A stretch of DNA of 56,177 bases, taken from positions 21,519 through 77,695 of the forward strand of contig ML986709.1 in the NCBI GenBank assembly GCA_010094045.1, read 5' to 3'. Positions 34,071 to 43,599 of this stretch are shown in pieces. The DNA is from Lojkania enalia (Eukaryota; Ascomycota; Dothideomycetes; Pleosporales). How positions within the stretch are numbered: position 1 is the first letter of the stretch; every line of letters starts with the position of its first letter. The notes beneath the pieces were generated by a model. It was not told where the DNA came from. It did no database searches and was given only the letters and a program-made list of their open reading frames with translations. Position numbers and translations under genes: made by a program.

Positions 34071-35345
34071 ATGGGATTAGCAGGACAATCTGAGCTTCTT
34101 CGGCTATCTCAAACTGTCCTACAAGCCACATCGGCTATTGTACGCCATCTGCAGGAGACCAATCAGGAAGAACCCTCATTCCATCAAAATAGCCCGGTCA
34201 TCCAGAACGATGATACAATTGAGGCCACCAGAATCTTGCTCAACGACGCGGCGCACAGCCTCCTACGGTTGGTGAACGGTCCTGTGAACGAATTCCGATC
34301 CTTTTTCATGACGCAATACGATCTAGCGGCATATCAAGTTGCGCTAGAATTCGAACTTTTCCGAAATGTTCCTCTAAATGGAAAGATCAATCTCTCTGAG
34401 CTTGCACAGAAGGCTGGAATCGACAAGGATCGCTGTGGAAGGGTTGTGAAACATTTAGCAACCCAGCATGTTTTCAACGAAATCCAATCGGATATCTTCG
34501 AGCACTCAGCAACCTCGGCTCTAATTGCAAGGGATCCTAGTATTGAGGCCCTGCTTCTCTCGCAAGTCGATGAAATGTTCAGGGCAGCTTCCGAATCATC
34601 GACATGTGTACAAAACACGCCTTTCGAGTCCGATAGCGTAAACTCGCCTTTCGCTACACGATTTGGCAAGCCCGCATATCTGTGGTACGCCGAAAATCCA
34701 GAAAAGGGTGTTCGTTTCGCCAGGGGCATGGCTGGAGTCGCTCAAATGGATAGCCCAATTTCCACGCTTCGCGATGACTTTCCTTGGGCTAGTCTCGAAA
34801 CCTCAGGGAAAGTGGTTGATATAGGCGGCGGAAGCGGGCACGTGTCTCTACACCTTGCGTCTCAATTTCCCGGGCTCAATTTTGTCGTGCAAGACTCAAG
34901 CAGTAAAATGCTCGCGGACGGACAAGCCAGATTGACACCCGATGTTGTCGAAAGAGTGAGCTTCATGCAACATGACTTCTTCAGCGAGCAGCCTATCACG
35001 GACGCAAGCGCCTTTTTCATACGCCAGTGCTTACACAACTGGAATGACGAAGACTGTGTCAAAATCATTCGAGCCCTCGTCCCTGCCCTTGAGAAATGTA
35101 AACCTGGGACTCCGCTCCTCATCAACGACGAGATCTTGCCAATGCTGAATCAGAAAACCAAATTTGAGGAGCACTTGTTGCGACAATATGATATGTGTAT
35201 GTTTGTGGTTTTTGGCTCTAAACAGCGGACCGAGAAAGAGTTCGAGAAATTACTTAAACGAGCGGATCCCAGATTCAAGGTGGTAAAAGTTCACGGCACC
35301 AATAGCATGGGCCTTGTGGAGGCTCATTTGAGCCATGAGCTCTAG
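34071..35345 (+). CDS. SAM-dependent O-methyltransferase (424 aa, single exon)
   Basis: Plant/fungal class-II type O-methyltransferase (Methyltransf_2 family), expected to methylate a hydroxyl on a small aromatic or polyketide-like substrate in the cytosol. No introns. The N-terminal 1-60 is variable and helical. At 70-150 there is a winged-helix dimerisation region (YDLAAYQVALEFELF, LSELAQKAGID). The SAM site is VVDIGGGSGHVSL (248-260) with an acidic VVQD (272-275). The catalytic-base His322 is in RQCLHNWNDEDC, followed by LLINDEIL (349-356). Length and order match the family of OmtA/AflP-type fungal enzymes. Because SAM motifs are intact it is more likely an enzyme than an AflS-like coactivator, although it shares a cluster with an AflR-like factor. 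Confidence 0.93.
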   Translation: MGLAGQSELLRLSQTVLQATSAIVRHLQETNQEEPSFHQNSPVIQNDDTIEATRILLNDAAHSLLRLVNGPVNEFRSFFMTQYDLAAYQVALEFELFRNVPLNGKINLSELAQKAGIDKDRCGRVVKHLATQHVFNEIQSDIFEHSATSALIARDPSIEALLLSQVDEMFRAASESSTCVQNTPFESDSVNSPFATRFGKPAYLWYAENPEKGVRFARGMAGVAQMDSPISTLRDDFPWASLETSGKVVDIGGGSGHVSLHLASQFPGLNFVVQDSSSKMLADGQARLTPDVVERVSFMQHDFFSEQPITDASAFFIRQCLHNWNDEDCVKIIRALVPALEKCKPGTPLLINDEILPMLNQKTKFEEHLLRQYDMCMFVVFGSKQRTEKEFEKLLKRADPRFKVVKVHGTNSMGLVEAHLSHEL

Positions 35346-35637
35346 CAAATAAATCCCCGAGGGATTAGAATAGACTGAGCAAGTTACCTATTTCTCTCAA
35401 TTGGACTTGTGTCGATTCAAGATCTCGTTTTCTGATTCCCTCCATGTTAGGGCGGTTAGAATTGAGCATGATGATAATCATATAATGAGTCTGATATTTG
35501 GCGCTTCGAATTCAAAAATACACTAGGTCTTAAGTGCTCGTTTCATGCATGGAGTAACTATACAAGAATAGCGATTGTTTAGGTTTTGTATGTACTGTAC
35601 ATAAGCGAAAGCAAGCCCCGCACAACGAACATAGATC
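35346..35637. other. 3' flank of the methyltransferase gene
   Basis: About 290 bases of AT-rich non-coding sequence, presumably containing the methyltransferase 3' UTR. I see nothing else. Confidence 0.5.
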
Positions 35638-35926
35638 CAGGGTTGTCAAAGATATAACAATAGAAACGATACGATTATCGGTGTTTTATCTGTATTTTAT
35701 CATATTGATCGTATATTATCGTTTTATCGTATCTTTTACCGTAGACGGTTTGGCTCGCTACCTATAATCTCTCCCAATAGTTTGCATCTATATAAATACT
35801 ATAATCTTATTAGAGATAAATTTTAGTGGGGAAAGATGGCTTATACGCTATATTATCCAATAATATCGTATATTATTCAGCATAAAATAATCGCCAAGTG
35901 CGATAATTTTATTTTTAACAACCCTG
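35638..35926. mobile_element. hAT-type MITE, 289 bp
   Basis: The ends are inverted repeats of 17 bases: CAGGGTTGTCAAAGATA at the left and the complement CAGGGTTGTTAAAAATA at the right, with two transitions. CAGGG-type termini are typical of hAT transposons. The inside is AT-rich, non-coding and full of ATCGTAT-like words in both orientations. I could not see a clean 8-bp target duplication, so the family assignment is probable and not certain. Confidence 0.65.
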
Positions 35927-36049
35927 TCTGCTGCGACGGCGACTTACTATTCTACACTTGTTAATACAGCCGTCGTCCTTATCTCTCTGCATAGAAAAAT
36001 CCTTCCAGACATCTGCACGCCCGCATTCACCCGTGATCCGGAGCTAGAA

Positions 36050-36412
36050 ATGGCACCAAATAACCAGCAACTCGACTCTTCCATTTTTCTCTTCCCTTCG
36101 GAGTTGCGCCATCGTATCTGCGAGTATTACTTGTCCTTTGCACATGGTGACTTCGCCGATTCAAGGCGCCCAACGCATATCTTGACGCGGATACGCCGCA
36201 CACCACACCTCTACCCTCCCTCGTGAGAACCTGTAAGTGCGCTTATATGGAGCTACATTGGCTTCGCAGCCCACGGTACATTGCGTTTCGATCGCCTAAG
36301 ACGTCTGGTGCTTATCGTTGACCTGAACTATGCTTACTGGAGCGCGTGGATCGACTTCTTTGGCGCCGTAACGACTCGAGCCTACAATCTTGAGCAATTG
36401 GTCGTGGACTGA
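36050..36412 (+). pseudogene. Broken fungal F-box-like/hypothetical protein gene
   Basis: ATG at 36050 opens MAPNNQQLDSSIFLFPSELR, followed by HRICEYYLSF, which resembles the LPxELRxxIYxxxL start of fungal F-box/2EXR-type proteins. The frame ends at TGA near 36222. A +1 shift continues as LVRTCKCAYMEL, and another shift gives LRRLVLIVDLNYAYWSAWID and TTRAYNLEQLVVD up to TGA at 36410. Two frameshifts thus break a once-continuous protein. A GTAAGT at 36231 could be a splice site but the only near AG gives a 37-base intron, too short for comfort. The family is uncertain. Confidence 0.5.
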
Positions 36413-36881
36413 GCACCTCGGCCTTTGCTACATACCGGCCGCGGCTGGGAGGCAAGAAGGGACGAGAAAAAGGGATACGTGTTTCTCGATTTGCTATTTT
36501 GAGCGTGCCGCGGGGGGTGAGATTCTTTTGATAAATACTGCAAAGATGGGCCGAAGTGGCCAAGATAAGGTCACTACATTCACCATCAGGTGCTCCATAG
36601 GATGATGGTGGAACGAGCCTGGTTCACAGACCTGGATAGACCTTGCACCTCGGAACAGTCAGCCTTTACGATGCCTACCTGAAAACCGGAAGTTTCACTC
36701 CATACCCTGTTGCATTAGTTGTTTTTTGCCGATTTTGTGGTTTAGTGGTTTATAAGCTTACGTTGATAAAGAGAGTCTGATAAAGCCCAAAAACATGGAT
36801 AATCCACATTGTGAGGTAAGCCTGCGACGAGTCTGGAGCCGAATGGAAGAAGCGCCGATCACTCACGCTGTCGTTCAGCGG
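36413..36881. other. Non-coding sequence, nothing identifiable
   Basis: Mixed-composition DNA after the broken F-box-like gene. Only short overlapping open frames without recognisable similarity are present. Confidence 0.4.
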
Positions 36882-36939
36882 GGCACGCTATACCTAATTT
36901 GCTAACGGTCAACTGTTAGCGAATTAGGTACAGTGTGCC
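36882..36939. repeat. 58-bp fold-back inverted repeat
   Basis: Two 28-base arms (36882-36909 and 36912-36939) are reverse complements with four mismatches, all transitions, around a 2-base centre. This looks like two transposon ends fused head to head, or a cruciform-forming palindrome. It is not associated with a recognisable gene. Confidence 0.85.
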
Positions 36940-37990
36940 TCGACCTCACCTGCCATGGACACCATCCTTTGCCATGCGACCGTATTGGGATCCCACCGAT
37001 GCACCATTTTGCCCTGAGAGCAAGCGAGGGATCTAGTTAGGTCATCCCTGGGGGTGCCACCTCTGCAATACCTCCGAAGCGAGGTTTCTAGAGCTGAACG
37101 CTGTCCAATTAGGGAAACCATTGCATGCGATTTGTTCTTCGATGCGTAGCGCATCCGCAGACGAGACCTACGTTTGCAAGAACAGAGCACGGATTCGAAG
37201 CTAACAGTCGGAGAATCTGTAAGTCCCTTGTCAGGCCGCACCTTTTTGAGGGTTTCCGACTTAAAATTTGCCGTTGTCGGTACGTGAGGCGAGAGAGATA
37301 ATTGGGTTGGTTTATGGCTAACTATCTGCCAGAAACCTGCGAGGAACGGGATAGTTCGTTTACAGAAGCCAGAGTAGGTGGGAACGTCCGCTCTACCTAC
37401 AAGACCGTCGCTCATGGCCTTACCGCCTCTCTACGTCCTTCGCAGCCACTATGCGGTGGGGGTACCTAGTATACTAAGCTGCAGACATAGAAATGAGGTA
37501 TGGACTTCCTAAAGAAGAAGCTTGAGTGTCTGCAGGTCTCAATAATAAGTGCTTATATGGCACGGCAGGTATATACTGAACTTAAATCGCGGGTTCCGAA
37601 ATCGCTAGGATTATCATTGCCCCAGAGGAGCATTCCTCATCTTATATCTGCGTGGACTTTCTGAGGTATAAGTCAGCTTAGGTCACGTAAGCAACCGCCT
37701 TGACTAGGTGAAAGGAAATCCGGCTACTCTATGGGAATTACTTTTTTTCATTGATTACTGATGCCTGGTGCGTCATGTTGAGGAAGAAGCGCAGCTTGTA
37801 CTGCTGCCCCTGTATAAGAAGCTCTAGTTGGGTGTGTAAAGGCGTACTGTTGTTTTGTGGGGTGCTCGCCGTGAATCGGAAATGTGTCTCGTGTTCCTGC
37901 CTTCGGAAGGTAAAGGTTAAAACGTGTAGATTGCACGAGGTTCCACCGCACGGTGGCTGTTGCTTAATTTGTGGTCTTAGGAAGGGCAGG
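36940..37990. other. Intergenic sequence, no supported gene
   Basis: About 1 kb of mixed-composition DNA. A 163-codon minus-strand open frame (36924-37415) and several around 37740-38040 show no family signature. A 15-base perfect palindromic word (GATGCG-TAG-CGCATC) lies near 37140. The end of a decayed Tc1/mariner element probably extends into the right part. Confidence 0.4.
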
Positions 37991-37999
37991 TTAGAGGTA

Positions 38000-38527
38000 T
38001 CAATTTCGTCTTGTAACCCAAGTCTTCTAGTGCCTCCCACCTATTACCCATGTTTCATCGTCCCAGAGGATCCTCCACCACTGCTAGGGCTCCCAGTTCA
38101 CGTGAGCTTCTGCCCATTGGAGCCGTATCTGTCGATTTTGCTCAGTGAGAGGTGGTTTAGCACGGGCTACGCGGCGTGTATACCCTCTACTTCGTAGAGC
38201 GCTTCGTATAGCATACTGGCCAACTTCCCAGGCCTCAAAAGGGCCAGCAGCAAGCGCTTGATAGCTCATCTATCGGGTCGCGGGCGTTGAGCGTATGTAG
38301 GCCTCAAGCTCGTCAACTTGAGCATCAGTGAGCTTCCGGGGTCGACCGTGACGTTTCTTGGGCGTGACGCGTTCGGTATGAGTTGCGTAGGCAACCTGTC
38401 TCTCGGTTATGCCTAACAGATTGGCAATAAAAGCGTGTTTATGGCCAGCAGGACATAGAGTTTGCACCTATAGGCGCTCGTCGCGTGAGAGATATCGGTG
38501 GTGGCGGGGTGTTGATGGAGGAGACAT
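38000..38527 (-). pseudogene. Tc1/mariner transposase relic (N-terminal half)
   Basis: From an ATG at 38527 the minus strand reads MSPPSTPRHHRYLSRDER, then a paired helix-turn-helix with FIANLLGITERQVAYATHTE, a GRPRKLTDAQVDELEAYIRS linker, [12 protein letters not shown] and, at about 38085-38030, QWWRILWDDETW containing the first catalytic Asp. Three in-frame stops (about 38469, 38271 and 38085), including TAG where Q is expected, and loss of similarity after a TRR motif near 38000 make it dead. It resembles fungal Tc1-like elements. It lies between the methyltransferase and the regulator, about 340 bases upstream of the latter. Confidence 0.85.
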
Positions 38528-38865
38528 TGTGATAGGATAAACAAGGCGAAGCGTTGATGCAAGCTGGCGACAGAGGTGCACGCGATCCTATACAAAACTA
38601 TATGGGATTAGGTGTATTTTTGTCATTAGGGCGGCCTTGCAACATCTGGATATTACCTTGGCAGCACCCCTGCAGTGAGCGACCCACCTACACTACTTTC
38701 GCCTGATACCATAGTAGTAGCTGCGCCGCTATGCTCAAACACTCTAGCTGCATCGAAGAATGAACTCTGATCCAAAACCCCGGAAACCCCACTAATCTGT
38801 CAGCTTTGTATATACAAATACATGTTTAGAGCGCTGCGTTTGAGTGCCACTACTTCACACCCACA
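38528..38865. promoter_or_regulatory. Upstream region of the Zn2Cys6 regulator
   Basis: About 340 bases between a dead transposase and the regulator's ATG. It likely holds the regulator promoter together with the end of the transposon. I see no paired CGG sites like those in the enzyme promoters. Confidence 0.4.
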
Positions 38866-40116
38866 ATGCCTTCTACTTCTCTCTCAAAACACTCTGCATG
38901 CCAGCGATGCCGTAGTATGAAACTTCGTTGTCCGGCGCGGGAGGACAACGCGTCATCATGCGGTCGCTGTCTTCGTCTGAAAGTTACATGTGTCAATCCA
39001 CGGTCCAAGGACAGTGGCACGGCCGCCTCGCGTTCGATATCAGACGACTTCAACAATCATAGAGGGAATTCAAATCCAGGCCAAAATTTGAACAGACTAC
39101 CTTCCGTGTCTTCAGAGCCCGACACGATACCGTGGAATGATTCGGCTGAATGGCAAAGTGGAAGCCAGGGCAATGCTTCTACAATCTGCGCCTTGCCATC
39201 GTTTCAAATCCCACTTTCCTCAGCTTTTACAACATCAGAAGATTCAACTGCTTTCAACGACTCCAATCAACAGGAATTCACATCTGCCGACTTTGAGTTC
39301 TTTGGCTTTTCGCATTATGAGGGCGTGTCCCTTAGTGTAGACGAGCCAGCCAATGCCTCTCCTTTCACTTCATCTTTGATACCCGGTACCATAGGTTTTG
39401 ACCGATCAAATATCATACATACAGCCAACTGCTCTGTGTCTGGGTCTGACACCAATCTGACAGGTCTCCGTTTGAGTCTTTCCCAAAAATACCATAGATC
39501 GCGTCTTGCTGGTACCACCAAAAACCTGGGCTCGTCATCTGGCTCCCTGGATGAAGATATGGACCAATCTAATCCAACGGAAACATCATGGTTTGGAGAC
39601 GCACTGCAAGACATTGCGAGATTTCTCGGCATCATCGAGGCGTATAGCCAGGAAACGCGTACGACAACCAATCATGGTGGCCCGGCTTATCACTCGACTA
39701 TCACTATTATCAACTTTTTGGATATACTGTCGGCTTATCTTCAAATCATTGGCATCTTCGACGATCTGTGTACACAGCTCTATGGTATTCTACGCGCCTC
39801 CTCACAGAACTCTATATCGGAGCTTCAAACACTCCCAGGACTTCAGTTGGCTGGCCTCTCCATCGGTCATGGCCATTTGCAAACAAAGATCTTGCTACAG
39901 GCTGTAGTTCACCATTTTGAGATGATCGAAAGAGTGCTGGGCCTACCAGTGACTTATAGGGTATCAGGTCGAGTGAACGAATACAATGGTCTGTTCAAAA
40001 ACAATCAGCAGTACAGCAGATTGATGGCCATAGTGATGGAAGATGAATGCGGGAAAAGAAATCTCAACTCTCTGAAGCAAAATCTCAGGAATATGGCAGA
40101 ATTTATATACAAGTAG
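38866..40116 (+). CDS. AflR-like Zn(II)2Cys6 transcription factor (416 aa, single exon)
   Basis: Probable pathway-specific nuclear activator. The binuclear zinc cluster is at residues 12-42: Cys12, 15, 22, 32, 35 and 42 in a CX2CX6CX9CX2CX6C pattern with basic residues between. A Ser/Thr/Asn-rich linker covers about 45-230. The C-terminal half carries AflR-family features: WFGDALQDIARFLGI, PGLQLAGLSIGHGHLQTKIL, HHFEMIERVLGLPVTYRVSG and a final coiled region. Length is close to AflR of the aflatoxin/sterigmatocystin clusters. No introns or breaks are seen. As the only regulator in the island, its most likely targets are the five enzyme genes to its left, whose shared promoters contain CGG half-sites. 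That link is inference. Confidence 0.9.
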   Translation: MPSTSLSKHSACQRCRSMKLRCPAREDNASSCGRCLRLKVTCVNPRSKDSGTAASRSISDDFNNHRGNSNPGQNLNRLPSVSSEPDTIPWNDSAEWQSGSQGNASTICALPSFQIPLSSAFTTSEDSTAFNDSNQQEFTSADFEFFGFSHYEGVSLSVDEPANASPFTSSLIPGTIGFDRSNIIHTANCSVSGSDTNLTGLRLSLSQKYHRSRLAGTTKNLGSSSGSLDEDMDQSNPTETSWFGDALQDIARFLGIIEAYSQETRTTTNHGGPAYHSTITIINFLDILSAYLQIIGIFDDLCTQLYGILRASSQNSISELQTLPGLQLAGLSIGHGHLQTKILLQAVVHHFEMIERVLGLPVTYRVSGRVNEYNGLFKNNQQYSRLMAIVMEDECGKRNLNSLKQNLRNMAEFIYK

Positions 40117-41360
40117 CAGCTAGAATGTACTCTACTCGATCCATGGTTGCAAATACTGAGATAAACATAATGATAAGCCATGCTGTGATGGGGATTTTGG
40201 CAAGTCTGCCGAGATGTATCGAATATCGTCGTACGATATCACGCTGGATATCAGCTGATATAATCCTTTTTCAATGTACATAAATATGGCCCGCTGGCCA
40301 TCCTCAATCAATCAGTTCAGTTCCTCATCTCCTCCCTGAGACAAGATTCGCTTCTCACCATAGTTATGAGCCCAGTTATCGCACTAAAATAACGGCAACT
40401 CAACCTTTTTATATATATATTGCGATCGATGTTGCTCCTCTTTGTTTCGTATCGTAATATTGAGATATCCTTATCTTTATCGTTTACCAACGATTTAGGC
40501 ACCTAGCTATTAGTATTACGTGCAGATTCTGCACTTTATAGCCTATTAACATACTGTATTATGTTTAAGGCTAATTTGTTCTCCTATATCGATATATCCT
40601 AGTATATTTCTAGTGTTGCAACGGTTGTACACCCCTCTTGTTACGGATGTCCCCGCACTAGGCCCTATTGAGGTCTGGGACTTTGTATGGATAGAGGAAG
40701 CGAACAGAGACACGTGACTAGCTCAGTGTCTCAGTTGGCTTAGGTACTGCTGAGCCACTAAGACAGCTGAGCCAGTAGAATGATAGAGGAACCAAATTGT
40801 ATTTAACGACCTTATGACTCCAACCTCCGTAGCTCTTTATAGTCAAATTAAATATCCCTTTGCATATACTACTTGCACACTTCCTCTATAAACCTATAAG
40901 AATAATCCCGGCAGCACATGATCACTCTTAGTTATTACTCCGCCCTGCACCTGACCTATTATAGGCTATTATACTTTAACTACCCTCGTGAGGTTAGGAA
41001 GAAGTAAGACCAGTTAGACTACCCGGGTTATAAGGAAAGAGATACCTTCGATAAGTAACGTAGGAAACTCATGCAAGCAGAATGACGTGATCAGCTAGTA
41101 AAACCACCTCCTTAGAGGTAGGAACAGTAACCACGTTCACTCGAATGCAGAACAAAATAGTATAGTACAAGAATTAGCTAGTACGAGCTAATTAATAAAT
41201 TATAAGCCTAAAAGAGATATTAAATAGTCTTCTTAAAAGCCTTAAAGGAATATAAGGAATAATTAATAGTAATTAAAGAATAGAACTAGTGGGAATTATC
41301 TAAAAACTTAAATAAGTTAAAAGAGTATTAATATAAAGTACTATCGAGTAAACTACCTTA
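40117..41360. other. Right border of the island; possible degraded LTR inside
   Basis: No supported gene. After the regulator's 3' flank the sequence turns AT-rich from about 41,100. A block starting TGTTACGGATGTCCCC at 40639 and ending near 40920 resembles the start of a fungal LTR (TGTTACGG...), but I find no matching partner, target duplication or primer site in the window. Confidence 0.35.
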
Positions 41361-41461
41361 TATAAGGGTATATATTCTATTCTGCACCTATAATCAGCGA
41401 TATTAATCATTCGTACCTTTTGGTTGCAGTAGTATAGTGGTGTAGAGCTGTACTTTTAACA
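41361..41461 (+). repeat. Solo LTR of the miniature LTR element
   Basis: 101 bases, the same length as the LTRs at 14964 and 15393 and aligning throughout, but retaining more C and G (for example GTACCTTTTGGTTGCAG). It starts TATAAGGG and ends TTTTAACA, preserving the CA end. Flanks are CCTTA and CCCTA, a 5-bp target duplication with one RIP-type C/T difference. No internal region or second LTR follows, so it is a solo LTR. Confidence 0.8.
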
Positions 41462-41499
41462 CCCTATTAAGTAAGCTAAAATTTCTTAGCAGCAAATAC

Positions 41500-42060
41500 G
41501 ATAACTATAATATATAATATCTTAACACCTATAAAGAGATAATACTTAGTAAGAAGGTAGAATTAAGCTTACCCTTTAAGTATATAAAGCCGGCCAATTC
41601 TAAAAGTTTATAAGCTACTACTAATACGTTTAGTATACTATAACTAACTCTCTAGTAGAGATATAAAGGAACTCTTATAGATTCTAATTACTATATAGAC
41701 TACTAAAAGTTAACTATAATTAAAGAGTAGACAATTATATAATATATCTTTAACCTAAATTCGCGAGAATTTATACTTTAGCTATATAAGGTAGTAGATA
41801 TAGTAGATAAACTATTAGCTATATATAGTAAAGAGCTAGTAGATAAGAATTAGGTTAAGAGATTTATAACGTATATAAATAAGCTTAAAATAGCGTTTAA
41901 TTAGGTAAAAAACTGTTAGAAGATATAGTAGAAAGATTTTAAGGTTATTAGTATATAGTTTAAACTTATTAAAAAGATAAAAGCTATATATAGTATCTAT
42001 AAATTGGAGGGGAGAGAAACTATATAGGATAGTCTTAATAGATATATTAATAAGGTTTCT
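41500..42060 (+). pseudogene. Fot1/pogo-like transposase fragment (RIP'd)
   Basis: Read through RIP stops, the plus strand gives a Tc5-type DNA-binding domain. Around 41706-41960 it shows KLTIIKE, YIFNLNSREF, DIVDKLLAIYSKELV and RFITYINKLKIAFN, matching pogo transposases up to the segment before the DDE core. No inverted repeats were found, so it is a fragment. The solo LTR lies just upstream. Confidence 0.7.
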
Positions 42061-43590
42061 TAACCTCTTAGTTAAAGTATAGTAGGGAAATATATAGTAT
42101 ATAAGACTGTTATTACTAACCTAAATACTACTAGTATATATAATAACTGCTGTCGCAGTTATACATATACTAGAGCTTATTTACGTTAGATTAGTTAGAG
42201 GGGTAGCTTTAGTAAAGAGAGAATAATAGAATTGCTAGTTCTTCGAATATAACGAGTATATTTAAAAGTCTAACGTGGTAATAAGATAAATCTATAAGAA
42301 TAACTATATAGGACTTAATCTACTAAGAAAATCTTCCGTCTTATATAGTTAGGTCTAAGACTACTAAGCCTAGCTTATTAGGTCTGTTAGGTCTATTAGG
42401 TTTATTCTACTATACTTAATACTTCTACTATTATTATATATATAGGTTGTACTATACCTTATTATCTAGCTAATTATCTCTCTAGTTCTTACAGTCCTAC
42501 TACTTACTATCTAATAATTAGTCCTTAATATACTTCTACCTATTATTATCTTATTAGTCCTTATTCGAGTTAACCTATATAGTAGCTAATATTAGATTAA
42601 ACCCTAGTTATAAAAGCGGTACCTCTTAGTAATCTATATTTATAATACCTACTTCTTTCTCTATAAATTTATCCTAAAGCTCTTTAATCTATTATCTTAC
42701 CTATTTTATTTAGGTATAGTATTCTACTATCTCTAGCAGCTTATTCTAGCTTCTAATACATTCTATATATAGGTATACTATAGTACTATATCTATATTTT
42801 TCCGTTCTAGAGTCGGTACTTTATATATTCTAGTAGGTCCTACTTAACTCGCGAGTATAGCCCTATTCTTCTTCTTTTTCCCTTTCTACTATACTAAAGG
42901 TTTAACGCGAAAACACCTCTACCTATAACTATTATACTAGTTACTTAATTCTTTTACTAGGCGTTATAATAGATCTATTTTACTATTATTTAAACTATTA
43001 GTCTACGGACTATAACTATTATAGTAATATTACCTTTTCTTCTATATATAGAGAGTATTTTTCTTAGGGTCTATCTTACGATCTTTCTCTAACTGAGGGT
43101 ACCCTTTACTATTTTCTAGCGAATATATTAAAGGTTTATAAGAAGTCTACCTCTATCTATTAAAATTTTATAGCTGCTAAGAAAGAGGAAATTTATTACT
43201 TTAAGAAATCTGTATATTACTATTAAGCGGCTCTTTCTCGCTTAAAGTATACTAAAAAGTACGTCTGTTCTTTAGAGGAGTATAGTTTAGATCTTAGGAA
43301 ACGAGAGGTAAAGTTAATAGAAGAGTAAGAAAAGTTGGAGGAAGAGGAGAGGAGGTTTACTAGGTTTAAGGCGTCTTCTACTACTACTCTAAGTTTTGTA
43401 TAAAAGGCTCTTTCTATATTACTACTACTATTACTTCCTAACTAGGCTCTACTTAATAACCTATCGTTCTAGCCTTCTAGTAAAACTCCTTTAGCTTTAT
43501 AATATAGTTGGTTAAGTTCTATACTAGTTTCTATAAACTTTCCTCTTATAGATATCCTTTCTATTTTACTAGATACTTTTACTAACGTTT
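42061..43590. other. RIP-degraded repeat sequence with a decayed coiled-coil reading frame
   Basis: Mostly unrecognisable. On the plus strand at about 43140-43420 a frame interrupted only by TAG/TAA reads as an acidic/basic helical protein (for example LRKREVKLIEE, KLEEEERRFTRFK), possibly a gag-like or transposon-associated protein. Family not identified. Confidence 0.4.
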
Positions 43591-43599
43591 AAACCGTTT

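Noticed and set aside
34071..35345. Interpretation of the methyltransferase as an AflS/AflJ-like coactivator partner of the AflR-like factor
   Set aside because: The SAM motif and catalytic His are intact and the gene is not adjacent to the regulator, so an enzymatic role is more likely.
36924..37415. 163-codon minus-strand open frame
   Set aside because: No recognisable domain, odd composition, starts within the fold-back repeat region, and no intron-extended model improves it.
37751..38197. Cys-rich plus-strand open frame of 148 codons, superficially like a zinc-finger protein
   Set aside because: It is antisense to the Tc1/mariner relic, and its Cys spacing fits no known zinc cluster.
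40639..40920. Possible LTR starting TGTTACGG
   Set aside because: Only one end looks LTR-like. No second copy, target duplication or primer-binding site is visible, so it is not called as an element.
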